From an uncultured Granulosicoccaceae bacterium (GTDB lineage Bacteria > Pseudomonadota > Gammaproteobacteria > CALCKW01), in the NCBI GenBank assembly GCA_937965695.1, contig CALCKW010000018.1:99564-163563 (forward strand): a stretch of DNA of 64,000 nt. Reading direction: 5' to 3'. The stretch's first letter is position 1; every line of letters begins with the position of its first letter. Shown piece by piece: positions 28,207-37,725 of this stretch. The notes beneath the pieces were generated by a model. It did no database searches. It saw only the letters and a list, made by a program, of their open reading frames with translations, and was not told where the DNA came from. The position numbers and the translations under genes are program-made.

Positions 28207-30105
28207 ATGACCGAGAGCTTTGACGATCTTTACAACCGATCGATTGAAAATCCTGAGCAATTCTGGGGAGAACTCGCCAAAGACGTGCACTGGAACAAAG
28301 CACCTCAAAAAGTCTTGGACGATTCAAACAGTCCCTTCAACCTCTGGTTTCCTGATGGCGAGTTGAACGCTTGCTACAACGCTCTAGATTTACACGTTGC
28401 AGAGGGCAATGGCGATCGGCTCGCACTGATCTACGACAGTCCTGTGACCAACACGGTTCGTAAAATCACTTTTAGCGATATGCGAGATCAAGTCGCTAAA
28501 CTCGCAGGTGCCCTTCGTGACCGAGGTGTGCAGCCCGGCGATCGAGTGCTAATCTATATGCCCATGGTGCCTGAGGCGACCATGGCAATGCTGGCTTGCG
28601 CGCGCATTGGCGCGGTGCACTCGGTGGTGTTTGGTGGCTTCGCCGCGAATGAACTTGCCGTGCGTATCGACGACGCTGAACCCGTCGCTATTCTTGCAGC
28701 TTCCTGTGGCATTGAAGGCAACCGGATCATCCCATACAAACCTCTCCTCGATGAGGCCATAGAACTTTCCAGTCATAAGCCAGGCACTTGCTTGATATTA
28801 CAACGCCCGCAAGTCGAGGCCGGCATGATCGGCGGGCGCGACATGGACTGGGCTTCAACTGTGGCAACTGCCGAACCCGCTGACTGCGTGCCCATGCCAG
28901 CCAACGCACCACTGTATGTGCTCTATACATCCGGCACCACCGGGCAACCTAAAGGTGTGGTCCGTGACACCGGCGGATACGTCGTGGCGCTTAAATGGTC
29001 AATGGGTGCGATATACGGTGTGCTACCTGGTGATGTCTATTGGGCAGCGTCAGATGTAGGTTGGGTCGTTGGACACTCCTACATTTGTTATGGACCGCTA
29101 TTGAACGGCAACACCACTGTCATGTTCGAAGGAAAGCCCGTCGGTACCCCTGACCCCGGTGCTTTTTGGCGTGTTATTGCAGATCATAAAGTCAAAGTAT
29201 TATTCACAGCTCCTACCGCATTTCGTGCCATTAAAAAAGAAGATCCCAGTGGATCATTCATCGGCAAATACGACATCAGCTCTCTAGAAGCACTTTTTTT
29301 AGCGGGCGAGCGCTGCGACCCCGACACGCTAGAGTGGGCTCAAGACAAACTCAAACTTCCAGTCATTGATCACTGGTGGCAGACAGAGACCGGCTGGTCA
29401 ATAGCGGCCAATTGTCGTGGCGTTGAATTGCTACCTATTGTACCTGGCTCACCTACTCGTCCAGCACCCGGCTATTCAATGGATGTGCTCGACAGTGAAG
29501 GCAAACCCATCACGACGGGTGACATTGGCGCACTAGTCGTTAAGTTGCCTTTACCGCCAGGCTGCTTCCCTACGCTTTGGAACGCGCCAGAGCGCTATGT
29601 CAGTTCTTATTTCAGTGCCTTTCCGGGCTACTACGAGACCGGTGATGCGGGATACATTGACGAAAATGGATACGTTTTTGTGATGGCCAGAACGGACGAC
29701 GTCATAAACGTTGCCGGCCATCGCTTGTCCACTGGCGCCATAGAAGAAGCCTTGGCCGGCCACCCAGATGTAGCGGAATGTGCCGTGATGGGTGTTGCCG
29801 ATGAACTCAAAGGACAAGCACCCGTCGGTTTATTAGTGCTCAGTGACGGGGGTGACAGAGACCATGGGGGTATCGTCGCCGAGTGCATACAAAGGGTCAG
29901 GGATCAGATTGGCCCCGTTGCAGCATTTAAAACAGCCACTGTCGTCACTCGATTGCCAAAAACACGGTCTGGAAAAATTCTGCGCGCCACCATGCGCGCA
30001 ATAGCCGATGGCACTCAATGGAAAATGCCAGCCACCATTGACGATCCGATCATTCTTGATGAGATCGCAGATTCGCTCAAAGAACTTGGCTACCCAAAAG
30101 CCTGA
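28207..30105 (+). CDS. prpE: Propionyl-CoA synthetase (propionate-CoA ligase)
   Basis: This 632-residue acyl-CoA synthetase of the ANL superfamily has AMP-binding motif YTSGTTGQPKG near residue 240, the WWQTETGW segment near residue 395 and the acetylatable lysine in PKTRSGKILR near residue 588. Sequence context (VHWNKAPQKVL, NLWFPDGELNACYNALD, VVRDTGGYVVALKWSM) matches PrpE rather than Acs. The ribosome site is GGAGG. It activates propionate to propionyl-CoA, which the next two genes carboxylate. Acetate activity is possible. Confidence 0.92.
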   Translation: MTESFDDLYNRSIENPEQFWGELAKDVHWNKAPQKVLDDSNSPFNLWFPDGELNACYNALDLHVAEGNGDRLALIYDSPVTNTVRKITFSDMRDQVAKLAGALRDRGVQPGDRVLIYMPMVPEATMAMLACARIGAVHSVVFGGFAANELAVRIDDAEPVAILAASCGIEGNRIIPYKPLLDEAIELSSHKPGTCLILQRPQVEAGMIGGRDMDWASTVATAEPADCVPMPANAPLYVLYTSGTTGQPKGVVRDTGGYVVALKWSMGAIYGVLPGDVYWAASDVGWVVGHSYICYGPLLNGNTTVMFEGKPVGTPDPGAFWRVIADHKVKVLFTAPTAFRAIKKEDPSGSFIGKYDISSLEALFLAGERCDPDTLEWAQDKLKLPVIDHWWQTETGWSIAANCRGVELLPIVPGSPTRPAPGYSMDVLDSEGKPITTGDIGALVVKLPLPPGCFPTLWNAPERYVSSYFSAFPGYYETGDAGYIDENGYVFVMARTDDVINVAGHRLSTGAIEEALAGHPDVAECAVMGVADELKGQAPVGLLVLSDGGDRDHGGIVAECIQRVRDQIGPVAAFKTATVVTRLPKTRSGKILRATMRAIADGTQWKMPATIDDPIILDEIADSLKELGYPKA

Positions 30106-30212
30106 ATTCGGGCATGTATTTTACGAGGTGACGCTAACTAGTCCAGCGTCTCAATACTGCATCATCCACTGATGATTGCAGTTTTTTGCACACATTTTTT
30201 GAAGAGAAAAGC

Positions 30213-31745
30213 ATGCAAGACATTCTTGAGCAGCTCAATCAGAAACGAGAAGCGGCACGCATGGGTGGTGGCCAGCGCCGCATCGACGCCCAGCATGCCA
30301 AGGGAAAGCTAACGGCAAGAGAGCGCTTAGACGTGCTACTCGACGCAGACAGCTTTGAAGAATGGGATATGTTTGTCGAGCATAACTGCCACGACTTTGG
30401 CATGGAACAAGAGCACATTCCGGGTGATGGCGTCATTATCGGCCGCGGTACGATCAATGGCAGATTGGTTTTTGTTTTCAGTCAAGATTTCACCGTGTAT
30501 GGCGGTAGTTTGTCCGAGGCGCATGCGGGCAAAATCTGCAAGCTTATGGACCAAGCCATGAAAGTTGGCGCGCCGGTAATCGGCATCAATGACTCAGGGG
30601 GTGCTCGTATACAAGAAGGTGTGGCATCACTGGCGGGCTACGCCGAAGTGTTCCAGCGCAATGTCATGGCTTCGGGTGTGATTCCTCAAATTTCGGCAGT
30701 AATGGGTCCTTGTGCCGGCGGTGCCGTCTATTCCCCAGCCATGACCGATTTTATCGCCATGGTGCGTGATACTTCTTATATGTTTGTCACCGGACCAGAG
30801 GTGGTCAAAACCGTCACACACGAAGAAGTCACACAAGAAGAGCTTGGTGGCGCTGGCACGCACAGCAGTACATCGGGTGTGTCAGACATGGCTTTTGACG
30901 ACGATGTAGATGCATTGCGTCGGATTCGCGATCTTGTCGGGTTTATGCCTGCCAACAACCGCCTTAAACCCCCTCGTCGTCATACGGATGATCCCGCGGA
31001 CCGCTTAGAACCTTCCTTGGATACGATTGTTCCGGCCAATGCCAATGTGCCTTATGACATGCACGAAGTGATCAACAAAATAGCCGATGAAGGGGATTTT
31101 TTTGAAATCCAAGCTGAGTATGCAAAAAACATTCTGACCGGCTTCGCTCGCATGGATGGAAACCCAGTGGGCATCGTGGCTAATCAACCTGCCGTATTGG
31201 CTGGGTGCTTAGACATCAATTCATCGCGCAAGGCGGCTCGCTTTGTGCGCTTCTGTGACGCCTTTAACATTCCTATCGTTACGCTTGTCGATGTACCTGG
31301 TTTTTTACCCGGTACTGCGCAGGAATACGGCGGCATTATCAAGCACGGCGCAAAATTGCTATACGCCTACGCAGAGGCGACAGTGCCGAAGATCACTATC
31401 ATCACACGCAAAGCCTATGGAGGTGCCTACGACGTTATGGCGTCCAAGCATCTACGAGGCGACATCAATTACGCCTGGCCCACCGCTGAAATTGCAGTGA
31501 TGGGACCAAAGGGGGCGGTAGAAATCATCTTTAGACAAGACAAAGGTGACCCTGAAAAAATCGAGCAACGCACTGAAGAGTACCGACAGAAGTTTGCCAA
31601 TCCCTTTGTCGCCGGTGCCAAGGGTTTTATTGACGACGTTATCCAGCCTCGTTCAACCCGAAAACGCATTATCCGAGACCTAGCGATGCTAGCGACTAAG
31701 GAATTGCAGAATCCGTGGAAAAAACACGGCAACATCCCACTGTAA
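30213..31745 (+). CDS. pccB: Propionyl-CoA carboxylase beta subunit (carboxyltransferase)
   Basis: This 510-residue biotin-dependent carboxyltransferase transfers carboxyl from biotin to propionyl-CoA. Two crotonase-like halves are visible, with [19 protein letters not shown] near residue 130 and [29 protein letters not shown] near residue 390. The ATG at 30213 has GAAGAGA upstream; the frame extends nine codons to a TTG. The pccA partner follows 13 bases later. Propionyl specificity is inferred from prpE and the epimerase nearby. Confidence 0.92.
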   Translation: MQDILEQLNQKREAARMGGGQRRIDAQHAKGKLTARERLDVLLDADSFEEWDMFVEHNCHDFGMEQEHIPGDGVIIGRGTINGRLVFVFSQDFTVYGGSLSEAHAGKICKLMDQAMKVGAPVIGINDSGGARIQEGVASLAGYAEVFQRNVMASGVIPQISAVMGPCAGGAVYSPAMTDFIAMVRDTSYMFVTGPEVVKTVTHEEVTQEELGGAGTHSSTSGVSDMAFDDDVDALRRIRDLVGFMPANNRLKPPRRHTDDPADRLEPSLDTIVPANANVPYDMHEVINKIADEGDFFEIQAEYAKNILTGFARMDGNPVGIVANQPAVLAGCLDINSSRKAARFVRFCDAFNIPIVTLVDVPGFLPGTAQEYGGIIKHGAKLLYAYAEATVPKITIITRKAYGGAYDVMASKHLRGDINYAWPTAEIAVMGPKGAVEIIFRQDKGDPEKIEQRTEEYRQKFANPFVAGAKGFIDDVIQPRSTRKRIIRDLAMLATKELQNPWKKHGNIPL

Positions 31746-31758
31746 GGCGATTAGACAC

Positions 31759-33768
31759 ATGAAGAAGTTATTCGACAAAATACTCATCGCCAACCGTGGC
31801 GAAATAGCCTGTCGTATTATTCGCAGCTGCCAGCAGCTGGGCATAGCGACGGTCGCAGTCTACTCAGAAGCCGATGCCGAAGCGCTGCATGTACAGATGG
31901 CTGATGAATCAGTGTTGATTGGCCCTGCCGCCAGTGCCGAAAGCTATTTGCGGATCGACAAAATTATCGACGCCGTTAAACAAACCGGTGCACAGGCGGT
32001 TCACCCGGGGTTTGGATTTTTATCTGAAAATGCCAATTTTGCAGATGCCCTCAAAGAAGCGGGAGTTTCGTTTATTGGACCTGGCAATCGAGCCATTGCC
32101 GTTATGGGCGATAAAATCGAATCCAAAAAGCTGGCCGAAAAATCTGGCGTCAATGTTATCCCAGGACACACCGCCGCACTTATTGATGCCGACGAAGCAC
32201 TAAAGGTTTCAACAGCAATCGGATGCCCTGTCATGCTCAAAGCGTCTGCCGGCGGCGGTGGCAAAGGCATGCGTGTGGCCTGGACAATCGATGAAGTGAA
32301 AGATAGCTTCAATAGCGCACAGTCCGAAGCACGTACCGCTTTCGGAGACGACCGCGTTTTTGTTGAAAAATTTATTGAACGGCCGCGCCATATAGAGATT
32401 CAAATCCTCGCCGATTCGCAAGGCAATACTCTGTACTTGCAAGAGCGGGAGTGCTCCATCCAGCGCCGTCACCAAAAAGTTATAGAAGAAGCGCCCTCAC
32501 CGTTTATTGATCCGGAGACTCGCCAAGCCATGGGCGAACAAGCGGTAGCGCTTGCCAAAGCCGTGGATTATCAGTCTGCCGGAACTGTAGAGTTTATTGT
32601 CGACAAGGATAAAAACTTCTTTTTCCTTGAAATGAACACGCGTTTGCAAGTCGAGCACCCAGTCACTGAGATGATCACGGGCCTAGACTTAGTGGAACAA
32701 ATGATACGCGTGGCAGCAGGAGAAGCGCTGCAACTGAAACAATCAGAAGTACAAATGCATGGCTGGTCCATGGAATGCCGTGTTTACGCGGAAGATCCAG
32801 ACCGCAATTTTATGCCTTCCACGGGTCGCTTGAACCGCTATCAACCACCACGAGAAAGTGAAGCGGTACGCGTAGACACGGGTGTCTTTGAGGGTGGCGA
32901 AATTAGCATGTTCTACGACCCGATGATCGCCAAACTTGTCACCCACGGTGATTCGCGAGAGGCTGCAGCAGAAGCCATGCAATCAGCGTTAGACGCTTAT
33001 GTTATTCGAGGTGTGCAGCACAACATCCCATTCTTGGCCGCCCTCATCCGCCACCCCTCTTTTAAAAGTGGCGAGCTAACGACCGGCTTCATTGATGAGC
33101 ATTTCCCGGAAGGTTTCGACAGCAATGCCGAGCCAATATCAGATACAAAGCTTTTAATCTGTGTAGCCGCGGCTTGTCAGGCGATTGTTGAAGATAACAA
33201 CCTGACAATCGATGGACAGTTAAGCACACCGTCATTCCCCGAGTTAACGCGCTATCAAGTTGTGGGTATAAACGATGAAGATATTCCGGTTGGTGTCTCG
33301 ATGGCAGCCACCGGATGGCAAATAAACATAGACGGTGAGCAGCATATTATCCAGTCAAACTGGCGCCCGGGAGAATTATTGTTTAGTGCGGATTTGGACG
33401 GCGCAGAACATTCGGTTCAAGTCGATCGCGATGGTATGAACTGGCGTTTAACCCACCGAGGTCGTGTGGTCGCCGTCAAAGTATTAGCTCCGCGCTTGGC
33501 TGAATTACAAAAGCTCATGCCAGAGAAGATAGCCGCTGACATGTCTCGCTTTTTGCTTTCACCCATGCCTGGTTTGCTGATGCGTCTTTCAGTTAACAGC
33601 GGGGACACCGTCAAAGCAGGCCAAGAGCTTGCGGTTATAGAAGCCATGAAAATGGAAAATGTACTGCTTGCCGAGCGAGATGCTGTCGTCAAAGAGGTTC
33701 AATGTGCGACAGGGGAAAGCCTCGAAGTAGACCAAATAATTTTAGAGTTTGAGACACTGGAAGCCTAA
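31759..33768 (+). CDS. pccA: Propionyl-CoA carboxylase alpha subunit (biotin carboxylase/BCCP)
   Basis: The protein has 669 residues. The biotin carboxylase domain covers about residues 1-450 (ILIANRGEIACRIIRS, KASAGGGGKGMR ATP loop, EMNTRLQVEHPVTE). A linker of about 130 residues, the BT region, contacts the beta subunit. The C-terminal biotinyl domain has the biotinylated lysine at about residue 631 in EAMKMEN. With PccB it makes methylmalonyl-CoA. A strong terminator follows. Confidence 0.94.
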   Translation: MKKLFDKILIANRGEIACRIIRSCQQLGIATVAVYSEADAEALHVQMADESVLIGPAASAESYLRIDKIIDAVKQTGAQAVHPGFGFLSENANFADALKEAGVSFIGPGNRAIAVMGDKIESKKLAEKSGVNVIPGHTAALIDADEALKVSTAIGCPVMLKASAGGGGKGMRVAWTIDEVKDSFNSAQSEARTAFGDDRVFVEKFIERPRHIEIQILADSQGNTLYLQERECSIQRRHQKVIEEAPSPFIDPETRQAMGEQAVALAKAVDYQSAGTVEFIVDKDKNFFFLEMNTRLQVEHPVTEMITGLDLVEQMIRVAAGEALQLKQSEVQMHGWSMECRVYAEDPDRNFMPSTGRLNRYQPPRESEAVRVDTGVFEGGEISMFYDPMIAKLVTHGDSREAAAEAMQSALDAYVIRGVQHNIPFLAALIRHPSFKSGELTTGFIDEHFPEGFDSNAEPISDTKLLICVAAACQAIVEDNNLTIDGQLSTPSFPELTRYQVVGINDEDIPVGVSMAATGWQINIDGEQHIIQSNWRPGELLFSADLDGAEHSVQVDRDGMNWRLTHRGRVVAVKVLAPRLAELQKLMPEKIAADMSRFLLSPMPGLLMRLSVNSGDTVKAGQELAVIEAMKMENVLLAERDAVVKEVQCATGESLEVDQIILEFETLEA

Positions 33769-33774
33769 ACCTGC

Positions 33775-33807
33775 ACCCCGCGGCAAACAGGATTTGCAGC
33801 GGGGTTT
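33775..33807 (+). terminator. Intrinsic terminator after pccA
   Basis: ACCCCGC-g-GCAAA pairs with TTTGC-a-GCGGGGT around a five-base loop, followed by TTT. A 12-bp stem with one mismatch sits seven bases after the pccA stop. Confidence 0.85.
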
Positions 33808-34015
33808 CATAAAAACATTTGTTCGCCTACCAATGCCCGCGGATTGATTTTTGCTCTAGCAAAGTTATCAATACGCAAATAGGTGGAACCGAGGTCTGGC
33901 GCCAAGCCAATATGACCGAGCCGGATAAGCGATTAACAGGAAGCCTAATCGAAGCCGCATAGCATTTTTAAGCACTACCACCGTCGCACAACCCATGGAT
34001 CGGGAAGCGACACCC

Positions 34016-34585
34016 ATGCATATCAGCATTCTCAGCGCGCAAAATGCGCTACAACAACTCGCCAGCAGCTGGCTCAGTTTGCAATCTCGCTGTGCTCAGG
34101 GCGACAACAGCAACAACTATCTGTATCTCGCCGACCATTTACAGAGCGAAGCGCAATCAGATCTCTTGGTACTTTGTGTCCATAGCGGAAAACCATCCCA
34201 AGAGCTGCATGGCCTGTGTGTTTTGGAACAACACCGTCACTGGATTGCCAGCCGGCAAACTTTAGCCAATTGGATTTGCAATCCTGGACTGAACAGCACC
34301 CCACTGCTTTATGAAGAACAACGATTTAGCGCGCTGGATGCCATTATGCGCGAGCTACCAGCCTGCCACGCGAGCACAGGCATAAACCTTAGACACCTTC
34401 ACCCGCGTGACCCCAATGTGCCCGCGATAAAAGCCATTTGTAAGCAGCAGCGATTAGCTGTTGAAATCACCAGCGAACGCGCTGGTAGCATGTGCGAGCT
34501 AATGATATCGCTGCTGCCCACTTCCGCAGGTGTGAACGCTCCAGCGGTCACTCAGCCATTCACTTCTTCGCGTAGCCTACCTTGA
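34016..34585 (+). CDS. Uncharacterised protein, resembles N-terminal half of CelD/BioF2-like acyltransferases
   Basis: This protein of about 189 residues has no motif I can assign firmly. The start at ATG 34016 has GGGAAG upstream; ATG 33995 is also possible. The pattern of a helical N-terminus, alternating strands and LANWICNPGLNSTPLLYEEQ recalls the first domain of CelD/BioF2-type GNAT proteins. The second catalytic GNAT domain would be missing, so it may be a truncated relic. It lies between the pccA terminator and the epimerase gene on the same strand. Confidence 0.5.
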   Translation: MHISILSAQNALQQLASSWLSLQSRCAQGDNSNNYLYLADHLQSEAQSDLLVLCVHSGKPSQELHGLCVLEQHRHWIASRQTLANWICNPGLNSTPLLYEEQRFSALDAIMRELPACHASTGINLRHLHPRDPNVPAIKAICKQQRLAVEITSERAGSMCELMISLLPTSAGVNAPAVTQPFTSSRSLP

Positions 34586-34666
34586 TACCTTTTCTTCGCA
34601 TTCGCCCTGCGCCATTACGCTGAAAAGCGTAAAATGCAGTCCTCAGTGAATAATCAGGACAATTTC

Positions 34667-35071
34667 ATGATTGGCAAGCTCAACCACGTAGCGATTGTTA
34701 TTCCAAATTTAGCAAAAGCAACTGCAACTTACCGAGACAGTCTCGGTGCGACAGTCAGCGAACCACTTTCTCTCCCCGAACATGGCGTTAACGTTGTCTT
34801 TGTTGAGCTGCCAAATACAAAAATTGAGCTGCTGGAACCCATTGATGATAATTCGCCTGTGGCGAAGTTCTTAGAGCGCAATGCAGACGGTGGCATGCAC
34901 CATATTTGTTACGAGGTAGAAGACATTTTAGCCGCGCGAGACCAATTGGTTTCTACTGGCGCACGTGTGATCGGTAGCGGCGAGCCCAAAAATGGGGCGC
35001 ACGGAAAACCTGTTTTGTTTTTACACCCAAAAGATTTTTGCGGCACTCTAGTAGAAATAGAGCAAGTCTAA
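34667..35071 (+). CDS. mce: Methylmalonyl-CoA epimerase
   Basis: This 134-residue VOC-fold (glyoxalase-like) protein interconverts (S)- and (R)-methylmalonyl-CoA. Metal ligands are visible: His in KLNHVAIVI near residue 6, the middle MHHICYEV near residue 80 and the terminal glutamate in GTLVEIEQV. The start at ATG 34667 has AGGA upstream. It completes the propionyl-CoA carboxylation route; methylmalonyl-CoA mutase is not in the window. Confidence 0.92.
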   Translation: MIGKLNHVAIVIPNLAKATATYRDSLGATVSEPLSLPEHGVNVVFVELPNTKIELLEPIDDNSPVAKFLERNADGGMHHICYEVEDILAARDQLVSTGARVIGSGEPKNGAHGKPVLFLHPKDFCGTLVEIEQV

Positions 35072-35109
35072 AAACACTGCGCGCGATAGGCACAGCGTTG
35101 AAACGCCAG

Positions 35110-35736
35110 CTAGCGGCTTAGAGCTTGCGCCGCTGCCGCTATTTCCGTTATAGCATCCCATTCGCCCGCAGCAATTTTTGCTTTGGGCACCAGCCAAGAA
35201 CCACCCACACACATAACGGCATCCAGCGCTAAGTAGTCTGGGGCATTGGACAGACCAATACCGCCCGTTGGGCAAATTTTCAGCTGGGGAAAAGGCCCCG
35301 TTAGCGCTTTTAATGCAGCGATGCCTCCAGACGCCTCAGCAGGAAAAAACTTTAACCGCGTGTAACCAAATTGCAGCGCTTGTACCACATCAGTCGCAGT
35401 AGCGACGCCCGGCAGAAGTGCCAGGCCTGTATCCAAGGCGCCCTTGTGTAAATTCTCATGAAAACCAGGGCTAACCATAAATTCGGAGCCAGCATCTTTC
35501 ACGCGCTGGCAATCCTCGGTGGTCACTACGGTACCGGCGCCCACAAACATCTCAGGCAGGTCCTTAGCCACCGCTTCAATGGAGCCGAGAGCCGCATCGG
35601 TACGCAGAGTGATCTCCATCGTGCTGACACCACCGGCCAGCAGTGCCCGACCCAATGGCACAGCATCTTCAACTCGATCCAACACCACCACGGGTACAAC
35701 AGGTCCGCGTGCTACTAAATTGTCTAACTTATCCAT
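35110..35736 (-). CDS. eda: KDPG/KHG aldolase
   Basis: This 208-residue class I aldolase cleaves 2-keto-3-deoxy-6-phosphogluconate to pyruvate and glyceraldehyde-3-phosphate, the last step of the Entner-Doudoroff pathway. The Schiff-base lysine is in RLKFFPAEASGG near residue 130, and the catalytic glutamate is in TMEITLRT near residue 42. VGAGTVVT and CPTGGIG phosphate-binding loops are present. It starts five bases after the edd stop; the pair forms one operon. Confidence 0.96.
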   Translation of the reverse strand: MDKLDNLVARGPVVPVVVLDRVEDAVPLGRALLAGGVSTMEITLRTDAALGSIEAVAKDLPEMFVGAGTVVTTEDCQRVKDAGSEFMVSPGFHENLHKGALDTGLALLPGVATATDVVQALQFGYTRLKFFPAEASGGIAALKALTGPFPQLKICPTGGIGLSNAPDYLALDAVMCVGGSWLVPKAKIAAGEWDAITEIAAAAQALSR

Positions 35737-35741
35737 TAATT

Positions 35742-37574
35742 TCAGCTCTCAAAATGCAATACAGTTGCGCCAGTTTCAGCCGTGCTAACCTGCGCCCGTA
35801 AACCTGCAAATAATTCACGACCACAGCCTTCCGCAGCTAACTCAGCCGGTGTCGCGGCCCGTGCTCTTGCAGCCCATTCAGCCGCGTCTACTTCTATTTC
35901 TAAGATCCCAGCATCAGCGTCGAGAGTAATAATGTCTCCGTCTTGCACTTTAGCTAGGTCGCCACCATCTGCTGCCTCTGGGCTTATGTGGATTGCCGCC
36001 GGAACTTTGCCCGACGCACCCGACATGCGGCCGTCTGTGACCAAAGCTACCTTGTGCCCATTGTCCTGCATAATGCCTAAAAACGGTGTCAGCTTATGCA
36101 GCTCTGGCATGCCATTGGCCCGCGGCCCTTGAAAGCGCACAACCACCACCATGTCTTGCTCAAGCTCACCTGCATCGAAGGCATCCTTTAAAGCAGATTG
36201 TGTGTGAAAAACTCTTGCGGGAGCGCGAACCTTGCGGTGCTCAAGTGCAACCGCAGAGGTCTTAATGACCGAGCGACCAAGACGGCCTTTAAGCAACTGC
36301 AGCCCACCTGTCACTGAAACAGGCTCTGCAACTGTCGCTACAACCTCGGCATCGAGACTCTTCGTCGGCCCATCACGCCAACTCAATGTTTCACCGCTCA
36401 ACAGAGGCTCCTGCTGATAGCGCCAAAGGCCATCGCCAGCCACTGTTTTAACGTCATCGTGCAGCAAACCTGCAGCCAGCAATTCCCCGATCACCAAACC
36501 CAGACCGCCAGCGGCATGGAACTGGTTGACGTCTGCGCTGCCGTTGGGATAGACGCGAGTCAACAACGGTACCACGGCAGAAAGCGCAGAAAAGTCATCC
36601 CAGTCGATGGTGATGCCCGCAGCACGTGCCATAGCGACCAGGTGCAACGTATGGTTAGTAGAGCCGCCTGTGGCCAGCAATCCAACCATTGCATTAACGA
36701 CCGAGCGCTCATCAATCATCTCACCAAATAAGGTGCGCTCAGAACCAGAACTTGCATTAGCCAGTTCTACTGCACGCACGGCAGCTTGCTTGGTGAGTGC
36801 AGAACGCATCTCAGTGCCCGGTGTAACGAACGCGGCCCCCGGCAGATGCACGCCCATAAATTCCATCAACATTTGATTAGAGTTGGCCGTGCCATAAAAA
36901 GTGCAAGTGCCCGGACCGTGGTATGCCTGCCCTTCCGACTCCAGCAACGCGGCTCGGTCCACTTTCCCTTGGGCAAACAGTTGCCGTACCTTGGCTTTTT
37001 CGCTGTTCGCTAGACCAGACGTCATCGGACCAGCAGGGACAAAGATAGTGGGCAGATGACCAAAAGACAGCGCACCAATAAACAAGCCCGGCACGATTTT
37101 ATCGCACACGCCCAAACACAGTGCCGCGTCAAAGACATCGTGCGAAAGTGCGATAGCAGTACTCATGGCAATAACGTCGCGCGAAAAGAGCGACAACTCC
37201 ATGCCCGCCTCACCCTGCGTGACACCATCGCACATGGCCGGCGTACCGCCAGCAAATTGCGCAGTACCACCTGCTGATGCAGCTGCTGCTTTTATCTGAG
37301 CCGGAAACCCCTCAAAAGGCTGGTGAGCAGACAACATATCGTTGTAAGCAGATACAATACCGAGATTCGGCACCTTGGCTGCATGCAGTTTTAACTTATC
37401 GTTAATGGGCGCTGCGGCAAAGGCATGGGCCAAGTTAGCGCAGCCCATGCTTTTTCGACCTTTGGGACGATCCGCAGCTGCACGAATACGTGCCAAATAG
37501 CGCACACGACTGACGAGACTTCGCTCGCGTATGCGATCGGTCACCTGTTGCAGTACAGTGGAGACGTTGGACAT
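35742..37574 (-). CDS. edd: 6-phosphogluconate dehydratase
   Basis: Edd (610 residues) dehydrates 6-phosphogluconate to KDPG using an iron-sulfur cluster. It belongs to the IlvD/Edd family, with [15 protein letters not shown] near residue 76, the cysteine in [12 protein letters not shown] near 110, GVCDKIVPG near 155 and the C-terminal [22 protein letters not shown]. It is divergent from zwf. A HexR-like operator (37588-37602) lies directly upstream of the start. Confidence 0.96.
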   Translation of the reverse strand: MSNVSTVLQQVTDRIRERSLVSRVRYLARIRAAADRPKGRKSMGCANLAHAFAAAPINDKLKLHAAKVPNLGIVSAYNDMLSAHQPFEGFPAQIKAAAASAGGTAQFAGGTPAMCDGVTQGEAGMELSLFSRDVIAMSTAIALSHDVFDAALCLGVCDKIVPGLFIGALSFGHLPTIFVPAGPMTSGLANSEKAKVRQLFAQGKVDRAALLESEGQAYHGPGTCTFYGTANSNQMLMEFMGVHLPGAAFVTPGTEMRSALTKQAAVRAVELANASSGSERTLFGEMIDERSVVNAMVGLLATGGSTNHTLHLVAMARAAGITIDWDDFSALSAVVPLLTRVYPNGSADVNQFHAAGGLGLVIGELLAAGLLHDDVKTVAGDGLWRYQQEPLLSGETLSWRDGPTKSLDAEVVATVAEPVSVTGGLQLLKGRLGRSVIKTSAVALEHRKVRAPARVFHTQSALKDAFDAGELEQDMVVVVRFQGPRANGMPELHKLTPFLGIMQDNGHKVALVTDGRMSGASGKVPAAIHISPEAADGGDLAKVQDGDIITLDADAGILEIEVDAAEWAARARAATPAELAAEGCGRELFAGLRAQVSTAETGATVLHFES

Positions 37575-37587
37575 GAACTTTCAAACC

Positions 37588-37602
37588 TGTAGTTTTAATA
37601 CA
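37588..37602. promoter_or_regulatory. HexR-type operator upstream of edd
   Basis: TGTAGTTTTAATACA fits the known HexR consensus TGTARTWWWAYTACA at all but one position (A for Y at position 11). It lies 14 bases upstream of the edd start and downstream of its predicted -10, where bound repressor would block transcription. Confidence 0.75.
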
Positions 37603-37625
37603 CAAATCTAGACGTAACAAACAGA

Positions 37626-37659
37626 ATTATAGCCTTTCACCATCCCAAAAGGCTATAAT
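37626..37659. promoter_or_regulatory. Back-to-back edd and zwf promoters within an 11-bp inverted repeat
   Basis: TTATAGCCTTT (37627-37637) and AAAGGCTATAA (37648-37658) are perfect inverted repeats with a ten-base centre. Each arm supplies a perfect TATAAT: 37654-37659 toward zwf and 37626-37631 on the - strand toward edd. The corresponding -35 positions fall in the opposite arm and are weak (AGCCTT), suggesting activation or overlap competition between the two divergent promoters. Confidence 0.65.
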
Positions 37660-37674
37660 AAAAGCCCAAATGGC

Positions 37675-37689
37675 CGTAGTATAACTACA
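37675..37689. promoter_or_regulatory. HexR-type operator upstream of zwf
   Basis: CGTAGTATAACTACA matches HexR consensus TGTARTWWWAYTACA at 14 of 15 positions (C for the first T). It lies 15 bases after the zwf -10 box, so HexR would repress as a roadblock and be released by KDPG, the established HexR effector. Confidence 0.82.
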
Positions 37690-37725
37690 TATTTTACATT
37701 TTAACCTCGGGTATAAGGAAAAAAA

